Positions 44,702-55,114 of a stretch of DNA of 64,000 bases are shown piece by piece. Numbering within the stretch: position 1 is the stretch's first letter; every line of letters begins with the position of its first letter. The DNA is from Vibrio harveyi NBRC 15634 = ATCC 14126 = KCTC 12724 (lineage in GTDB: Bacteria; Pseudomonadota; Gammaproteobacteria; Enterobacterales; Vibrionaceae), in NCBI RefSeq assembly GCF_001591145.1, contig NZ_BCUF01000024.1, positions 1-64,000 of the forward strand. Reading direction: 5' to 3'. The notes beneath the pieces were generated by a model. That model was given only the letters and a program-made list of their open reading frames with translations. It was not told the DNA's origin and did not search any database. The translations under genes were made by a program, and so were the position numbers.

Positions 44702-45004
44702 GAATGTCTTCTCCAAAATCGTTTCAGCTCGATATCAACCTTGGTGGCCGAACCTCTCTATTTCTTGGAAAGAAGTTAGAGGTTAAGAACCGCTATGGAA
44801 AATCCATACAAGGCTATCAAAGGTCGCGCATTATACTAACTTGATATGCATTGCTCAAGACCCGAACAGATCCTTTTTACAGGTTTTCGTGATCTTTTTT
44901 TAGACAGCAGGTTTTTTCTAGCAGTCCAAGCTGAATTCAGTTAAAAATTTAGTGGCGAGGATGATAGCAGATTTTTAGCAACTAACAACCTAAAAAACGC
45001 ACAG
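44702..45004. other. rpmB upstream region
   Basis: This 303-bp stretch holds the rpmBG promoter and a leader of roughly 120 nt upstream of rpmB. No additional gene, and no clear terminator for radC, was found. Confidence 0.6.
44830..44858 (-). promoter_or_regulatory. Sigma70 promoter of rpmB-rpmG
   Basis: On the minus strand TTGAGC (44858-44853) and a perfect TATAAT (44835-44830) are separated by exactly 17 bp. A start near 44823 would give a 121-nt leader, and a GC-rich start region (GCGCGACC) follows the -10, typical of stringently controlled ribosomal promoters. Confidence 0.8.
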
Positions 45005-45679
45005 TTATATCCAACCTCTTTCGGCAAAAGAGACGCTTTCCCCATCTCCGATAACGAAATGGTCCAAAATCCGAATATCCACCAGTGCTAATGCATCAAC
45101 TAAACGCCGCGTAATCCTTCTGTCTGCTTGGCTCGGCTCCGCTACACCAGATGGATGGTTGTGTGCCAGAATTAACGCAGCGGCATTATGGTGCAAGGCG
45201 CGTTTGACCACTTCTCTTGGATAAACTGACGCCGCATCGAGTGTGCCTTCAAATAAAATCTCATCTTTTATCACTCGATGCTGGTTATCTAAGAAAAGAA
45301 TGTAAAAAGCCTCTCTTTGACGGTCTCTTAATATAGAGGAAAGGTAAAGTTTGGTTTGTTCTGGACTGGTTAACGCATCACCACGCTTTAATGTCTCAGC
45401 TAAATAGCGTTGTGTCATTTCCAAAACAGCTTGCAACTGCACATACTTGGCTTGCCCTAACCCTTTATGCTGGCAAAACTCTTTCTCTGAAGCCGAAAAC
45501 AACTGGCGCAGTGATCCAAAGTCTTGAATAAGAAAGTCAGAAAGCTCTATTACGTTCATGCCTTGCGTGCCTGTACGTAGGAAAATTGCAAGTAACTCCG
45601 CATCCGATAGCGCTTGCGGACCGCGTTGCAGCAACTTCTCTCTTGGCATGGACTCGTTAGGCAAGGTTTTCAGTGTCAT
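45005..45679 (-). CDS. radC: RadC family protein (JAB/MPN domain)
   Basis: Cytoplasmic 224-aa protein with an N-terminal helix-hairpin-helix (residues 1-80, [20 protein letters not shown]) and a JAB metallo domain. The metal motif LAHNHPSG lies near 173 and the second acidic residue follows in SQADRRIT. Named for a supposed DNA-repair role that has not been confirmed; the function remains unclear. It is downstream of the chemoreceptor gene but separated by a strong hairpin. Confidence 0.95.
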   Translation of the reverse strand: MTLKTLPNESMPREKLLQRGPQALSDAELLAIFLRTGTQGMNVIELSDFLIQDFGSLRQLFSASEKEFCQHKGLGQAKYVQLQAVLEMTQRYLAETLKRGDALTSPEQTKLYLSSILRDRQREAFYILFLDNQHRVIKDEILFEGTLDAASVYPREVVKRALHHNAAALILAHNHPSGVAEPSQADRRITRRLVDALALVDIRILDHFVIGDGESVSFAERGWI

Positions 45680-45720
45680 TAGTCGGCTCGATTGATGAGT
45701 GAGCGCCTATTGCACAAAAT

Positions 45721-45754
45721 AAAAAGCGAAAGTCGAACCTGACTTTCGCTTTTT
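45721..45754. terminator. Terminator after the chemoreceptor gene
   Basis: AAAAAGCGAAAGTC pairs with GACTTTCGCTTTTT around a 6-nt loop, with A and T runs on either side. It ends the minus-strand chemoreceptor gene before radC. Confidence 0.92.
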
Positions 45755-45792
45755 TCGTTAGCCACTGCTTTTCTATGTAATCAAGCGATCCA

Positions 45793-47466
45793 TCAAAGCT
45801 TGAAATTTCCAACCAGATCGTGAATTTCAGATCCTGACTGTGACAACTGAGTACTGATGCCTTCCGCATGCTGAAGTGTGTCATTAATACGATTCACGAT
45901 TTGCTGAATCGCCACTAGATTCTGGTTGATGTCTTCAGCAACAGCACTTTGCTCTTCAGCCGCAGAAGCGGTTTGAATGCCCATATCTCGAATTGTTCCG
46001 ATAGAATGGTGCACGCCGGACAGCGATTGCTGAATCATTGACGACTCTTCAACGGTCTTCGCGCCGCGCTCTTGGCTAGCCGACATAGTGGTCACCGCTC
46101 TCGAAACACCAGTTTGTAGTTGCTTGAGCATATCGCCAATTTCATGGGTGCTGTTTTGCGTTCGACTGGCTAACGAGCGAACCTCATCAGCCACCACAGC
46201 AAAACCTCGACCTTGCTCGCCAGCACGTGCAGCTTCAATCGCAGCATTCAATGCGAGTAAGTTGGTCTGCTCGGCAATTTCACCAATAACATCGAGCACC
46301 TTAGTAATCTGCTCAGTTTGTTGGCTCAGTTCTGCAATCGCATCAGAAGTACTGTTCACTTCATCGACCAGCTTGCTAATGCCATCAATCGCTTGATCGA
46401 CTTCGCGCTGCGCCTCGGTCACTTGTTCGTTCGCATCGTCAATCGCCTGAGCAGTAGCATTGGTATTACTTGCGACCTCTTTTGCCGTCATGCTCATTTG
46501 TGTTACTGCTGTTACCACCTTATCAGTTTCGAGGCAGTGGTTTTGCATTTGAGCACTGGCTTGAGACGTTTGCTGATCCAATTGTCCAGAGACGCTTTGT
46601 ACTGTATTAGCAGAGCGCTGAATGTCCTGCATTAGCGGATGAAGCTTATCCATAAACTCATTAAATGCCGATGCCACCTCACCGACTTCATCTTTACTTT
46701 CAATTTTTAGACGAGCCGTCAAGTCGCCGCCACCGGCAGCCACGTCTTGTAAAGAAGCGGCAATATGTTGCAACGGAAGAATTCCTTTGGAGACGATGAT
46801 GCTGGTAAGTACGCTAGTAATAATAAGCCCGATAACCGAGATTGTTACCGCTGAGATCGTATGTTCATTCAACTCTTGTGTACGCAGTTCACGCTGCATT
46901 GCCACTTGCTGATCAATATCATCAATATAGATGCCCGTACCAAGCACCCAGTCCCACTTAGACAAGTACTCGGCATAACCTAATTTTGGAGCTTGCGCAT
47001 CAATAGTTGGTTTATGCCAAGAGAAATAAAGGAAACCATCTCCGTTCTTAGATGCATCAATCAGTCCGCCAATCACTGCTACGCCATTTTCATCTTTCAA
47101 GCCGATAAGGTTTTTACCTTCTAGGGATGGCTTAATCGCATGCAGCGTGTTGACCCCTTTCGAATCATAAGCAAAGAAATAACCGTCGCTTTCAAAACGC
47201 ATCGCTTTGAGAATTTCTTTTGCCGCTTCTTTGTTATTGCCGTTTACGTCCGTATCGTAAAGCGGCTTTATCGCTGTAACACCCATCATCATGTAGGCTT
47301 GCAGCTCTTTTTTACGTGTATCAATCAGCTCTTGTCTATCTCGAGCTAATTCCGCTTCTAAGCTATTACTACCATTGATGTAATACACCACCGAGATCAA
47401 TGTGGTGATCAACAACAAAGGGATCAGAGTCACCAGCAGCAATTTACTTCGACTTTTCAACACCAT
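45793..47466 (-). CDS. Methyl-accepting chemotaxis protein with single Cache domain
   Basis: Transmembrane chemoreceptor of 557 aa. Helix 1 lies near 9-29, a periplasmic sCache_2-type sensor spans about 35-190 ([35 protein letters not shown]), helix 2 lies near 205-228, a HAMP linker follows and the signalling hairpin has the conserved tip [20 protein letters not shown]. It signals through CheA/CheW to flagella. The ligand is not predictable; sCache_2 receptors often sense small carboxylates. It is divergent from coaBC. Confidence 0.94.
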   Translation of the reverse strand: MVLKSRSKLLLVTLIPLLLITTLISVVYYINGSNSLEAELARDRQELIDTRKKELQAYMMMGVTAIKPLYDTDVNGNNKEAAKEILKAMRFESDGYFFAYDSKGVNTLHAIKPSLEGKNLIGLKDENGVAVIGGLIDASKNGDGFLYFSWHKPTIDAQAPKLGYAEYLSKWDWVLGTGIYIDDIDQQVAMQRELRTQELNEHTISAVTISVIGLIITSVLTSIIVSKGILPLQHIAASLQDVAAGGGDLTARLKIESKDEVGEVASAFNEFMDKLHPLMQDIQRSANTVQSVSGQLDQQTSQASAQMQNHCLETDKVVTAVTQMSMTAKEVASNTNATAQAIDDANEQVTEAQREVDQAIDGISKLVDEVNSTSDAIAELSQQTEQITKVLDVIGEIAEQTNLLALNAAIEAARAGEQGRGFAVVADEVRSLASRTQNSTHEIGDMLKQLQTGVSRAVTTMSASQERGAKTVEESSMIQQSLSGVHHSIGTIRDMGIQTASAAEEQSAVAEDINQNLVAIQQIVNRINDTLQHAEGISTQLSQSGSEIHDLVGNFKL

Positions 47467-47673
47467 CTTATTCCACTACCTCATTATTGTTATTTTTCCC
47501 TTTCTATCTTGCAGAGCAAACAGAGATTGTCTGTGAAGTAAGCAAAAGTTTTATATAAGGCTCAGCAATTAATATTCGGTAGTTTGATATGGATTAGCTT
47601 CTGATCAGATTTGCGTGGGCGGTGAGAGATTCAGTTGTGCTAAACTCGTCGCCAGAAAAATTGGAGATCTCAC

Positions 47674-48873
47674 ATGCAAACACTAGCAGGAAAGAAAATT
47701 CTACTCGGCATCAGTGGCGGTATTGCCGCGTATAAATGTGCGGAGCTAACCCGTCGCCTAATAGAAAGAGGCGCACAAGTTCAAGTAGTGATGACCAAAG
47801 CGGCGAAGGAGTTCATTACTCCCTTAACCATGCAGGCAGTCTCTGGGCGTCCGGTGTCGGACAGCTTGTTAGACCCTGCGGCAGAAGCATCAATGGGTCA
47901 CATTGAACTGGCAAAATGGGCAGATTTGGTTCTTCTTGCACCTGCAACTGCAGATTTGATTGCACGTATGTCGGCAGGTATGGGCAATGATTTGCTCACT
48001 ACGTTAGTACTTGCGACAGATTCTCCTATCGCTGTTTCACCAGCAATGAATCAGCAGATGTACCGTAACGTCGCAACCCAAGAAAATATCGCAACACTGG
48101 CACGCCGTGGTATGCATATCTGGGGACCTGCGGCGGGTGAACAAGCATGTGGTGACATTGGTCCTGGTCGTATGCTAGAGCCAATGCAACTTGTCGGTTT
48201 GTGTGAACAGTTCTTCCAACCAAAACTGTTAGCAGGAAAATCAGTATTGATCACCGCGGGTCCGACTCGCGAAGCGATTGACCCAGTGCGATACATCTCT
48301 AACCACAGCTCAGGAAAAATGGGCTTTGCATTAGCGAATGCCGCAGCACAGTTGGGAGCCAAAGTAACGCTTATCAGCGGACCTGTCAGCTTGAATACGC
48401 CAGCAGGTGTTGAGCGTATCAACGTTGCGAGTGCTCAAGAGATGCATGCTGCTGTGACAACTCACGCGCCTAACCACGATGCTTTCATTAGCTGTGCGGC
48501 AGTGGCGGATTACCGCCCAGAAAATGTAGCGTCTCAAAAGTTAAAAAAGACTGAAAACAACGACCAGATGACCATCAATATGGTGAAAAACCCTGATATC
48601 GTAGCGACCGTTGCCAATATGACTGAGCAACGTCCATTCACGGTTGGCTTCGCAGCCGAAACCAACGATGTCGCTACTTACGCTCGTGGCAAACTGGTGA
48701 AGAAGAACCTCGACATGATTTGTGCGAACGATGTATCAGTTGAAGGTCAAGGCTTTAACAGTAACGACAACGCCATCACCCTGTTCTGGTCGCAAGGCGA
48801 ACTGGCGTTAGCATTGGAATCAAAAGAAGCATTGAGCTTCAAAATCTTAGAAAAGATGCATGATTTAATGTAA
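47674..48873 (+). CDS. coaBC: Bifunctional phosphopantothenoylcysteine decarboxylase/phosphopantothenate-cysteine ligase
   Basis: Two consecutive steps of coenzyme A synthesis in one 399-aa protein. The N-terminal FMN-dependent decarboxylase has [20 protein letters not shown] and the substrate clamp [12 protein letters not shown] near 118. The C-terminal CTP-dependent ligase starts near 190 with [20 protein letters not shown] and has KLKKTENN and [12 protein letters not shown] near 350. The order coaBC-slmA matches Gammaproteobacteria except that dut is not between them. Confidence 0.96.
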   Translation: MQTLAGKKILLGISGGIAAYKCAELTRRLIERGAQVQVVMTKAAKEFITPLTMQAVSGRPVSDSLLDPAAEASMGHIELAKWADLVLLAPATADLIARMSAGMGNDLLTTLVLATDSPIAVSPAMNQQMYRNVATQENIATLARRGMHIWGPAAGEQACGDIGPGRMLEPMQLVGLCEQFFQPKLLAGKSVLITAGPTREAIDPVRYISNHSSGKMGFALANAAAQLGAKVTLISGPVSLNTPAGVERINVASAQEMHAAVTTHAPNHDAFISCAAVADYRPENVASQKLKKTENNDQMTINMVKNPDIVATVANMTEQRPFTVGFAAETNDVATYARGKLVKKNLDMICANDVSVEGQGFNSNDNAITLFWSQGELALALESKEALSFKILEKMHDLM

Positions 48874-48928
48874 TAACCCTTTCGTTTTCATCGAAAACTG
48901 GCACAAATTTGGTACAAACATGACAACT

Positions 48929-48957
48929 GAGGGTGTTAAAGCTCCCATTACACCCTC
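48929..48957 (+). terminator. Weak hairpin after coaBC
   Basis: GAGGGTGT (48929-48936) pairs with ACACCCTC (48950-48957) over a 13-nt loop, without a T run directly after. It may be a weak terminator or a Rho-dependent site. Confidence 0.4.
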
Positions 48958-49032
48958 GCTAGTCTAGTTTGATGCCAAATAGCGTCTTATAATCCCCTCC
49001 GCTCAACTTTGTATTTTGAAAGGAAGTAACTA

Positions 49033-49623
49033 ATGGCCGGCAGTAAAAAATCCAATCGTCGTGAAGAAATCTTGCAAGCTCTCGCACAGATGCTTGAATC
49101 TACAGAAGGCGCTTCACGCATTACTACGGCAAAATTGGCTAAGCAAGTCGGTGTTTCAGAAGCGGCACTTTACCGTCACTTCCCAAGTAAAGCTCGCATG
49201 TTTGAAGGCTTGATTGAGTTCATTGAAGAAGCACTCATGACACGTATCAACCGTATTTTGGATGATGAGAAAGACACGCTAGAACGCATTCGCTTGGTTA
49301 TGCATCTTATCTTGGCATTCTCAGAACGTAACCCAGGTTTGACACGCATTCTTTCTGGTCATGCTCTAATGTTTGAAAATGAGCGCCTACGCGATCGCAT
49401 CAACCAGTTGTTTGAGCGCATCGAAACACAACTTCGTCAAATCCTGCGTGAACGTAAGATCCGTGAAGGTAAATCTTTCCCCGTTGAAGAGCGTATTTTA
49501 GCCGCTCAGATCCTAGGGCAAGTTGAAGGTAGCTTGAACCGCTTTGTTCGCAGTGACTTCAAATACCAACCAACGGCAAACTTTGACGAGTACTGGGCAC
49601 TTCTTAGCGCACAAATTAAGTAG
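49033..49623 (+). CDS. slmA: Nucleoid occlusion factor SlmA (TetR family)
   Basis: DNA-bound FtsZ antagonist that blocks septum formation over the nucleoid. The 196-aa length is close to E. coli SlmA. The TetR-type helix-turn-helix [20 protein letters not shown] lies near 38-57 and [17 protein letters not shown] follows. AAGGAAG precedes the ATG. It is five bases upstream of the LpxL-like gene, which is likely cotranscribed. Confidence 0.96.
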   Translation: MAGSKKSNRREEILQALAQMLESTEGASRITTAKLAKQVGVSEAALYRHFPSKARMFEGLIEFIEEALMTRINRILDDEKDTLERIRLVMHLILAFSERNPGLTRILSGHALMFENERLRDRINQLFERIETQLRQILRERKIREGKSFPVEERILAAQILGQVEGSLNRFVRSDFKYQPTANFDEYWALLSAQIK

Positions 49624-49628
49624 AGATT

Positions 49629-50579
49629 ATGAGTAAAGACAAATTCACTAAGCCGGAGTTTTCTCTTTCCCTTCTCCACCCTCGCCACTGGGGCGTTTGG
49701 CTCGGCTTTGGCTTTTTGGCTATCGTAGTTAATATTCTTCCATACCGCATGCTGCTATCGTTAGGTCGTACGCTCGGTCACATCGGCATGCGCTATGGTA
49801 AAAAGCGTGTGCATGTTGCAACGCGTAACCTAGAGTTGGCATTTCCAGATAAGCCAGCAGAAGAGATTCAACATATTGTTGAAGAGAACTTCAAAAACAC
49901 CGGTATGGCGTTAATTGAAACGGGCATCACTTGGTTTTGGCCAACGTGGCGTTTCAAAACGCTGATCATTGAGAAAGACCTAGTCGCACTTCGTGAGAAA
50001 GCCGCAGAAGGCAAAGGTGTCCTACTGTGCTGTGTTCATGCTCTTAACCTTGAGATCACGGCGCGCGCTTTTGCGGTTCTTGGCGTGGCTGGGTACGGTG
50101 CGTTCCGTCCACATGACAACCCTGCGTACAACTTCATCCAGTATTGGGGGCGCACACATAACGGCAACAAACTGATTGACCGTAAAGACGTTAAACAGAT
50201 GATTCGCGTTCTACGCAGCGGTGAGCGCTTGTTCTACCTGCCGGACCACGATTACGGTCGCAACAAATCTGTATTTGTGCCGTTCTTTGCGGTCGAAGAT
50301 GCATGCACCACAACTGGCACTAGTATTTTGGCTTACACATCTAAGTGCTCGATTATTCCGGGTTCTGGTTTCCGCAATAAAGATGGCAAGTATGAAATCA
50401 TTGCTGATAAGTGCATTGAAGCCGACTATCCGAAAAAGGATGAAGTCGCAGCAGCGGCTTATATGAACACCTTTGTAGAAGAAGTGATTCTGCGCGCACC
50501 AGAGCAATGGATGTGGCTACACAAACGCTATAAAACAATGCCTGACGAAAGCACGCCGAAAGGTATTCGCTACAAATAG
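49629..50579 (+). CDS. lpxL: Lipid A acyltransferase (LpxL/LpxP type)
   Basis: Membrane acyltransferase of 316 aa acting on Kdo2-lipid IVA with acyl-ACP. One membrane segment lies near 22-45 (WGVWLGFGFLAIVVNILPY). The catalytic HX4E is in CCVHALNLEI near 138, and YLPDHDYGRNKSVFVPFFAV near 200 is a family block. The Glu in place of Asp matches LpxL/LpxP better than the gene at 24913, which has HX4D. It follows slmA closely and ends at a strong terminator. Confidence 0.87.
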   Translation: MSKDKFTKPEFSLSLLHPRHWGVWLGFGFLAIVVNILPYRMLLSLGRTLGHIGMRYGKKRVHVATRNLELAFPDKPAEEIQHIVEENFKNTGMALIETGITWFWPTWRFKTLIIEKDLVALREKAAEGKGVLLCCVHALNLEITARAFAVLGVAGYGAFRPHDNPAYNFIQYWGRTHNGNKLIDRKDVKQMIRVLRSGERLFYLPDHDYGRNKSVFVPFFAVEDACTTTGTSILAYTSKCSIIPGSGFRNKDGKYEIIADKCIEADYPKKDEVAAAAYMNTFVEEVILRAPEQWMWLHKRYKTMPDESTPKGIRYK

Positions 50580-50595
50580 GTGACGTCGACAGATT

Positions 50596-50633
50596 AAAAA
50601 GGGGCTGATGGATAACCACCAGCCCCTTTTTCT
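50596..50633. terminator. Bidirectional terminator between lpxL and pyrE
   Basis: AAAAAGGGGCTG (50596-50607) pairs with CAGCCCCTTTTT (50620-50631) around an inner small hairpin (TGG ATAA CCA). A and T runs on both sides suit the convergent genes. Confidence 0.9.
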
Positions 50634-50759
50634 TTCTGTAAAACCAGACTCCCAATTCATCGTTCTTCCTCTTGAAAATGACGATGAACAATCTCATTAA
50701 CGTCATTTCCTACAGTGAGGAGCAAACGCGATAGGAAATCTCGCTTTCCAAATTCAGAA

Positions 50760-51401
50760 TTAAATGCCGTATTCTGCGCGGTACGCTTTGACTGCTTCTA
50801 GGTGCTCTTTGTCTGTACCTTTCTCTTCAAGGAAAGTCACAAGGTCAGTCAGGCTAACGATTGAGATGATTGCACAACCAAAGTCACGCTCCACTTCTTG
50901 AATCGCAGACAGCTCACCTTTGCCTTTTTCTTGGCGGTCAATCGCAACCAACACACCAGCAAGGTCTGCGCCATTTGCTTGAATGATTTCCATCGATTCA
51001 CGAATCGCAGTACCTGCTGTGATTACGTCATCCACTAGCATAATACGACCTTCAAGCGCCGAGCCTACAAGGTTACCGCCTTCGCCGTGGTCTTTCGCTT
51101 CTTTACGGTTGAAGCAGTAAGGCGTGTCGATATCGTGGTGATCCGCTAGCGCTACTGCTGTTGTCGTCGCGATTGGAATACCTTTGTACGCTGGACCAAA
51201 CAGCACATCAAACTCAATGCCTGAATCCGCAAGCGCTGCGGCATAAAAACGACCAAGACGCGCTAGGTCACGACCAGTATTGAAAAGACCAGCGTTAAAG
51301 AAGTACGGGCTTTTACGGCCAGATTTCAAAGTAAACTCACCAAACTTAAGAACTTCTTTCTCAAGTGCAAACTCAATAAATTCACGCTGGTATGCTTTCA
51401 T
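50760..51401 (-). CDS. pyrE: Orotate phosphoribosyltransferase
   Basis: Pyrimidine synthesis: orotate plus PRPP to OMP. The 213-aa length fits the E. coli enzyme when starting at the ATG at 51401 ([11 protein letters not shown]); the frame extends to 51434. [16 protein letters not shown] near 22 and the PRPP loop [16 protein letters not shown] near 119 are standard. It is encoded downstream of rph on the same strand but a terminator-like hairpin lies between, recalling the rph-pyrE attenuator of E. coli. Confidence 0.96.
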   Translation of the reverse strand: MKAYQREFIEFALEKEVLKFGEFTLKSGRKSPYFFNAGLFNTGRDLARLGRFYAAALADSGIEFDVLFGPAYKGIPIATTTAVALADHHDIDTPYCFNRKEAKDHGEGGNLVGSALEGRIMLVDDVITAGTAIRESMEIIQANGADLAGVLVAIDRQEKGKGELSAIQEVERDFGCAIISIVSLTDLVTFLEEKGTDKEHLEAVKAYRAEYGI

Positions 51402-51597
51402 TATTTTCTCTCTAAATGCAGGCTTGGTATCCATATTCCCAAGCAGTTAATAAACACTAATGCGTTATCTCCTAAGTAGATGGATTTACAGCTAGGCAGC
51501 AAGTTTTTCTATCCCTATGAGCATAGTTTTCTATGTGATTAGGGTAGAAAAATGAAGCGAACAACGCTGTAGATTCATATACGACGGAGATAAAAAA

Positions 51598-51620
51598 ATA
51601 GCCCCCATAATGGGAGCTAT
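51598..51620 (-). terminator. Terminator/attenuator between rph and pyrE
   Basis: On the minus strand ATAGCTCCCA pairs with TGGGGGCTAT (one wobble) and runs into TTTTTTTA. It sits right after the rph stop and upstream of pyrE. In E. coli the equivalent hairpin is an attenuator responding to UTP level; the same is likely here. Confidence 0.8.
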
Positions 51621-51625
51621 CTAAA

Positions 51626-52342
51626 TCAATTGGCTAACGCCGCCTTCTGCGCTGCGACAATTTCCGTAATGCCGACTTTCGCCGACTCTAACAGAGCCAT
51701 CAGTTGCTCATGACTGAACGGTTCACCTTCTGCGGTGCCCTGAATTTCAATCATCTTGCCTTCTTCTGTCATCACAACGTTCATGTCTGTGTCTGCCGCT
51801 GAATCTTCAACGTACTCAAGGTCACACAGAACATCATCGCCTAGCAAACCAACTGAAACTGCCGCTACGTGACCTTTCATTGGGTTTGCTTTTAGCTTGC
51901 CGCTATCCACTAGGTGTTGAAACGCGTCTGCCATTGCAACGCTTGCGCCGCTGATAGATGCAGTGCGAGTACCGCCGTCTGCTTGGATAACATCACAGTC
52001 AACCGTGATCATGAACTCACCCATCGCTTGTAGATCAACCACTGCGCGTAGGCTACGTGCGATCAAGCGTTGGATTTCCATCGTACGACCACCTTGCTTA
52101 CCGTTTGCCGCTTCACGACGAGTACGCGAGTGAGTTGCACGAGGTAGCATGCCGTATTCAGCCGTTACCCAGCCTTTACCTTGACCTTTTAGCCAACGAG
52201 GCACAGATTCTTCAACGGTCGCATTACACAACACTTTGGTGTTACCAAATTCAACTAACACTGAGCCTTCAGCGTAAGCTGTGTAGTTACGAGTAATTTT
52301 GATTGGGCGAACTTGGTCCGCCTTGCGATCGTTTGGACGCAT
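51626..52342 (-). CDS. rph: Ribonuclease PH
   Basis: Phosphorolytic 3'-5' exoribonuclease that trims tRNA 3' ends. The ATG at 52342 gives 238 aa, the E. coli length; another ATG two codons upstream is closer to [44 protein letters not shown] near 59 and the [19 protein letters not shown] active-site block near 115 are intact, so unlike E. coli K-12 rph it is not frameshifted. Confidence 0.97.
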   Translation of the reverse strand: MRPNDRKADQVRPIKITRNYTAYAEGSVLVEFGNTKVLCNATVEESVPRWLKGQGKGWVTAEYGMLPRATHSRTRREAANGKQGGRTMEIQRLIARSLRAVVDLQAMGEFMITVDCDVIQADGGTRTASISGASVAMADAFQHLVDSGKLKANPMKGHVAAVSVGLLGDDVLCDLEYVEDSAADTDMNVVMTEEGKMIEIQGTAEGEPFSHEQLMALLESAKVGITEIVAAQKAALAN

Positions 52343-52516
52343 GGGCATCTACCTTAAGTAATGAGGAGAAGACGATTTGGTTGGGCGCAGATTATAACGG
52401 AATCGATTAAATAAAGCTATCTGGACAATCTCGACTCAGAATAGCAAAGCCACTGCCATTTGGCTGTGCTACTATTGCGGGGTAATTTTCAGCAAATTAG
52501 AAGACAGGAAAATTCA

Positions 52517-53383
52517 ATGATTTACAGTATGACAGCGTACGCGCGTAAAGAAGTGAAAGGCGATTGGGGTAGCGCAGTATGGGAAATCCGCAGTGTAAAC
52601 CAACGCTACCTAGAAACTTATTTCCGTATGCCAGAGCAGTTCCGTGCTCTTGAGCCAGTACTGCGTGAGCGTTTTCGTAAGCGCCTAGCACGCGGCAAAG
52701 TAGAATGTAGCCTGCGTTTTGAAGCTAACCCAGCAGCAAAAGCTGAACTAAGCATCAATGAAGCACTGGCAAACCAAGTGATCAAAGCCGCTGAGCAAGT
52801 GATGCACATGACTGGTGAGCTAAGCCGCATTAACCCATTCCAAGTAATGCAATGGCCAGGTGTGATGGAAACACCAGAGCAAAACATGGATGAGGTAAAC
52901 AAAGAACTGCTTGCTGCTTTTGACGAAGCAATCAACGAGTTCATCGACGCGCGTGGTCGTGAAGGCGACAATATGAAAGCGCTTATCGAGCAACGCCTAG
53001 AAGCGATCACTGCAGAAGTTGTAAAAGTTCGCGCACGCATGCCAGAAATCCTAGAGTGGCAACGTGAGCGTCTGTTCTCGAAGTTTGAAGATGCAAAAGT
53101 AGAGCTAGACCCATCTCGCGTTGAACAAGAACTTATCCTTCTGGCACAAAAATCAGACGTAGCAGAAGAGCTAGACCGTCTTGACTCTCACGTGAAAGAG
53201 ACCACAAACATCTTGAAAAAAGGTGGTGCTGTCGGTCGTCGTCTGGACTTCATGATGCAAGAGTTCAACCGTGAATCGAACACGCTAGCGTCAAAATCTA
53301 TCAGCACAGACATCACCGCATCAGGTGTTGAACTGAAAGTTCTGATTGAGCAAATGCGCGAACAGATCCAGAACATCGAGTAA
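52517..53383 (+). CDS. yicC: YicC family endoribonuclease-like protein
   Basis: Cytoplasmic protein of 288 aa, of the YicC family now regarded as endoribonucleases. MIYSMTAYARKE opens it, EIRSVNQRYLETYFRMPE near 25 and FKKGGAVGRRLDFMMQEFNRE-like residues near the C terminus (KKGGAVGRRLDFMMQEFNRE) are the signature. AGGAAAA lies before the ATG at 52517; the frame is open from 52460. It is divergent from rph, as in E. coli, and followed by a terminator. Confidence 0.93.
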   Translation: MIYSMTAYARKEVKGDWGSAVWEIRSVNQRYLETYFRMPEQFRALEPVLRERFRKRLARGKVECSLRFEANPAAKAELSINEALANQVIKAAEQVMHMTGELSRINPFQVMQWPGVMETPEQNMDEVNKELLAAFDEAINEFIDARGREGDNMKALIEQRLEAITAEVVKVRARMPEILEWQRERLFSKFEDAKVELDPSRVEQELILLAQKSDVAEELDRLDSHVKETTNILKKGGAVGRRLDFMMQEFNRESNTLASKSISTDITASGVELKVLIEQMREQIQNIE

Positions 53384-53407
53384 TAAAAGACCTTGATGAG
53401 ATATCAA

Positions 53408-53432
53408 AAAGCCTCGCACTGCGGGGCTTTTT
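53408..53432 (+). terminator. Terminator after yicC
   Basis: AAAGCCTCGC pairs with GCGGGGCTTT (one wobble) around ACT and runs into TTATTT, 25 bp past the stop. Confidence 0.88.
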
Positions 53433-53509
53433 ATTTGCTGATGCTGAACTTGCTTCCTATTTATAAAACCAATAGGCTTGTGTGGTTACTTCTAAACCAT
53501 TGAATCGCT

Positions 53510-54928
53510 ATGACTCGCTCGCATTGCTTCATCCTGCAACATGACTCCCCTATTTCTTTCTATCCTGATAAAAATCAGTTGATGATTGATAGTGAGGAGA
53601 TTCATTTAGAACCATTGCAAGCAAAACTGCTGAGCTACTTTATCGAGAACCGTGGGAAAGTACTGAGTACCCAGCAAATAGCCGCCGATGTCTGGCAAAG
53701 AACGCAGGTTTCCGACAACTTGGTGAGACAAGTGATCAGTCTACTGCGCAGTCAGCTTCAGGACAAAACGCGTCCATATCGCATCATTCAAACCATTCCT
53801 AAGCAAGGTTACTTATTTGATATCGAAGTGACTGAGCCAAGCATAACGCGCACTCCAATCACTGAAGAAGCCGTTTTACTTACTCGTACCACTAAGCCTA
53901 AAAACAAGCGCTTAGTTTTAGCTGTAGCGACAATCCTGACTGTTGGAATTATTGCGGCTTGGGCAGTGCAAAATGGTGACACCATTGATGACACCACGGT
54001 AATCACAGCACAACAAAGCGACGTAGTGCCCGTTTATATTCATGATATTACGCTTGATTCCACCAGCAACTTTGAAATGGCAGAAAGCGTATATAACTAT
54101 CTCTTCTATGGGTTAAATTCAGCCAAAAACCTATCTGGTTATCACTATTCTCAGTTATCCCAACAAAGTAAGCAGTCTCTTGCCAACCACGGTGTTGAGC
54201 TCAAAAGCTGGATTAAGAAAGTAGATAGCAATTATGTGCTTAGCGTCTTGGTGCAAAACAACCATCAACCCAACCAGAGCCAAAAGGTAGAGAAGACGTT
54301 TAACCAAGATAACTTCTTCGATGCTATCGGCGATGTAATTTTAGAAATCAAAGCCATCATTGCACCAATGAGTTCCGATTACGAAGTGACTAGCCATCGC
54401 GTGACTTCCATCAGTAACTATGACGATTGGAAAGTGATCTCTGAAGGGATTTCTCTTTTCTATCAAGGTAAAGGTGGTCCTGATTTTTCGGATATTGCTC
54501 AGCAGCTTAATGCGATTCAACAACAAGGGCGAGACAGCTATTTGGTCAGCGCTTTGTTGTCTTACTCTGAATCTTTAGCTTACTTACGCGAGCACAAACA
54601 AGAAGATCGCGAACAGGCGCTTCACTCAGCTAAGCAGGCGTTCGAACTGAACCCACGCTGTGATATTGCCAACCTCACTTTGGGGCTTGCTTTGCTTATC
54701 AACCAGCACCCGAATCAAGCCTTCCCCTACTTGTTTTATGCAGCAGAAAGCACGCCAAGCCCAATCAGTTTTTACTTGCTCAGTGTGGCTGACAAACTCG
54801 CAGATAACCCGAAAGGCTCGCAATACAATTACCAACGCTATACGGAGATGAAAAAAGAGCATAACGGTCAACTGTTTGATCTTATTGAATCTTCACAAAA
54901 AGCAAACCTATTCCAAACAGCAGAATAG
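53510..54928 (+). CDS. CadC/ToxR-like membrane-bound transcriptional regulator
   Basis: One-component regulator of 472 aa. An OmpR-type winged helix covers about residues 17-106 (KLLSYFIENRGKVLSTQQIA, VSDNLVRQVISLLRSQLQD, YRIIQTIPKQGYLF). A proline/threonine linker follows, then a single membrane helix at about 134-153. The rest is a periplasmic sensor. Its last 130 residues look like tetratricopeptide-type helices (ALHSAKQAFELNPRCDIANL). Topology equals CadC, which couples an outside signal to DNA binding. No neighbouring operon is an obvious target, so the signal and targets are unknown. Confidence 0.85.
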   Translation: MTRSHCFILQHDSPISFYPDKNQLMIDSEEIHLEPLQAKLLSYFIENRGKVLSTQQIAADVWQRTQVSDNLVRQVISLLRSQLQDKTRPYRIIQTIPKQGYLFDIEVTEPSITRTPITEEAVLLTRTTKPKNKRLVLAVATILTVGIIAAWAVQNGDTIDDTTVITAQQSDVVPVYIHDITLDSTSNFEMAESVYNYLFYGLNSAKNLSGYHYSQLSQQSKQSLANHGVELKSWIKKVDSNYVLSVLVQNNHQPNQSQKVEKTFNQDNFFDAIGDVILEIKAIIAPMSSDYEVTSHRVTSISNYDDWKVISEGISLFYQGKGGPDFSDIAQQLNAIQQQGRDSYLVSALLSYSESLAYLREHKQEDREQALHSAKQAFELNPRCDIANLTLGLALLINQHPNQAFPYLFYAAESTPSPISFYLLSVADKLADNPKGSQYNYQRYTEMKKEHNGQLFDLIESSQKANLFQTAE

Positions 54929-55114
54929 CCTCAAATAAAGCGAAGTGAAAAATCGCTGCTCTCGCCTATTGTTCAGTCAACTTCCTCAATGCTGATGGGT
55001 ATTCTGGATGTTTGATTTTTGTTTGGAGTTCAACTCGCTTGCCTTGCATCAAGCGTAAAAAACGCACCTTCCACATACTTGTAAACCAAATCATTCATTT
55101 CTTGGGATACACAC

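Noticed and set aside
46088..46635. Two plus-strand frames opposite the chemoreceptor signalling domain
   Set aside because: They mirror the highly conserved MCP coding strand and have no features of their own.
49629..50579. Frameshift or duplication relation with the acyltransferase at 24913
   Set aside because: Both genes are full length with distinct catalytic motifs (HX4E versus HX4D), as expected for the two late lipid A acyltransferases.
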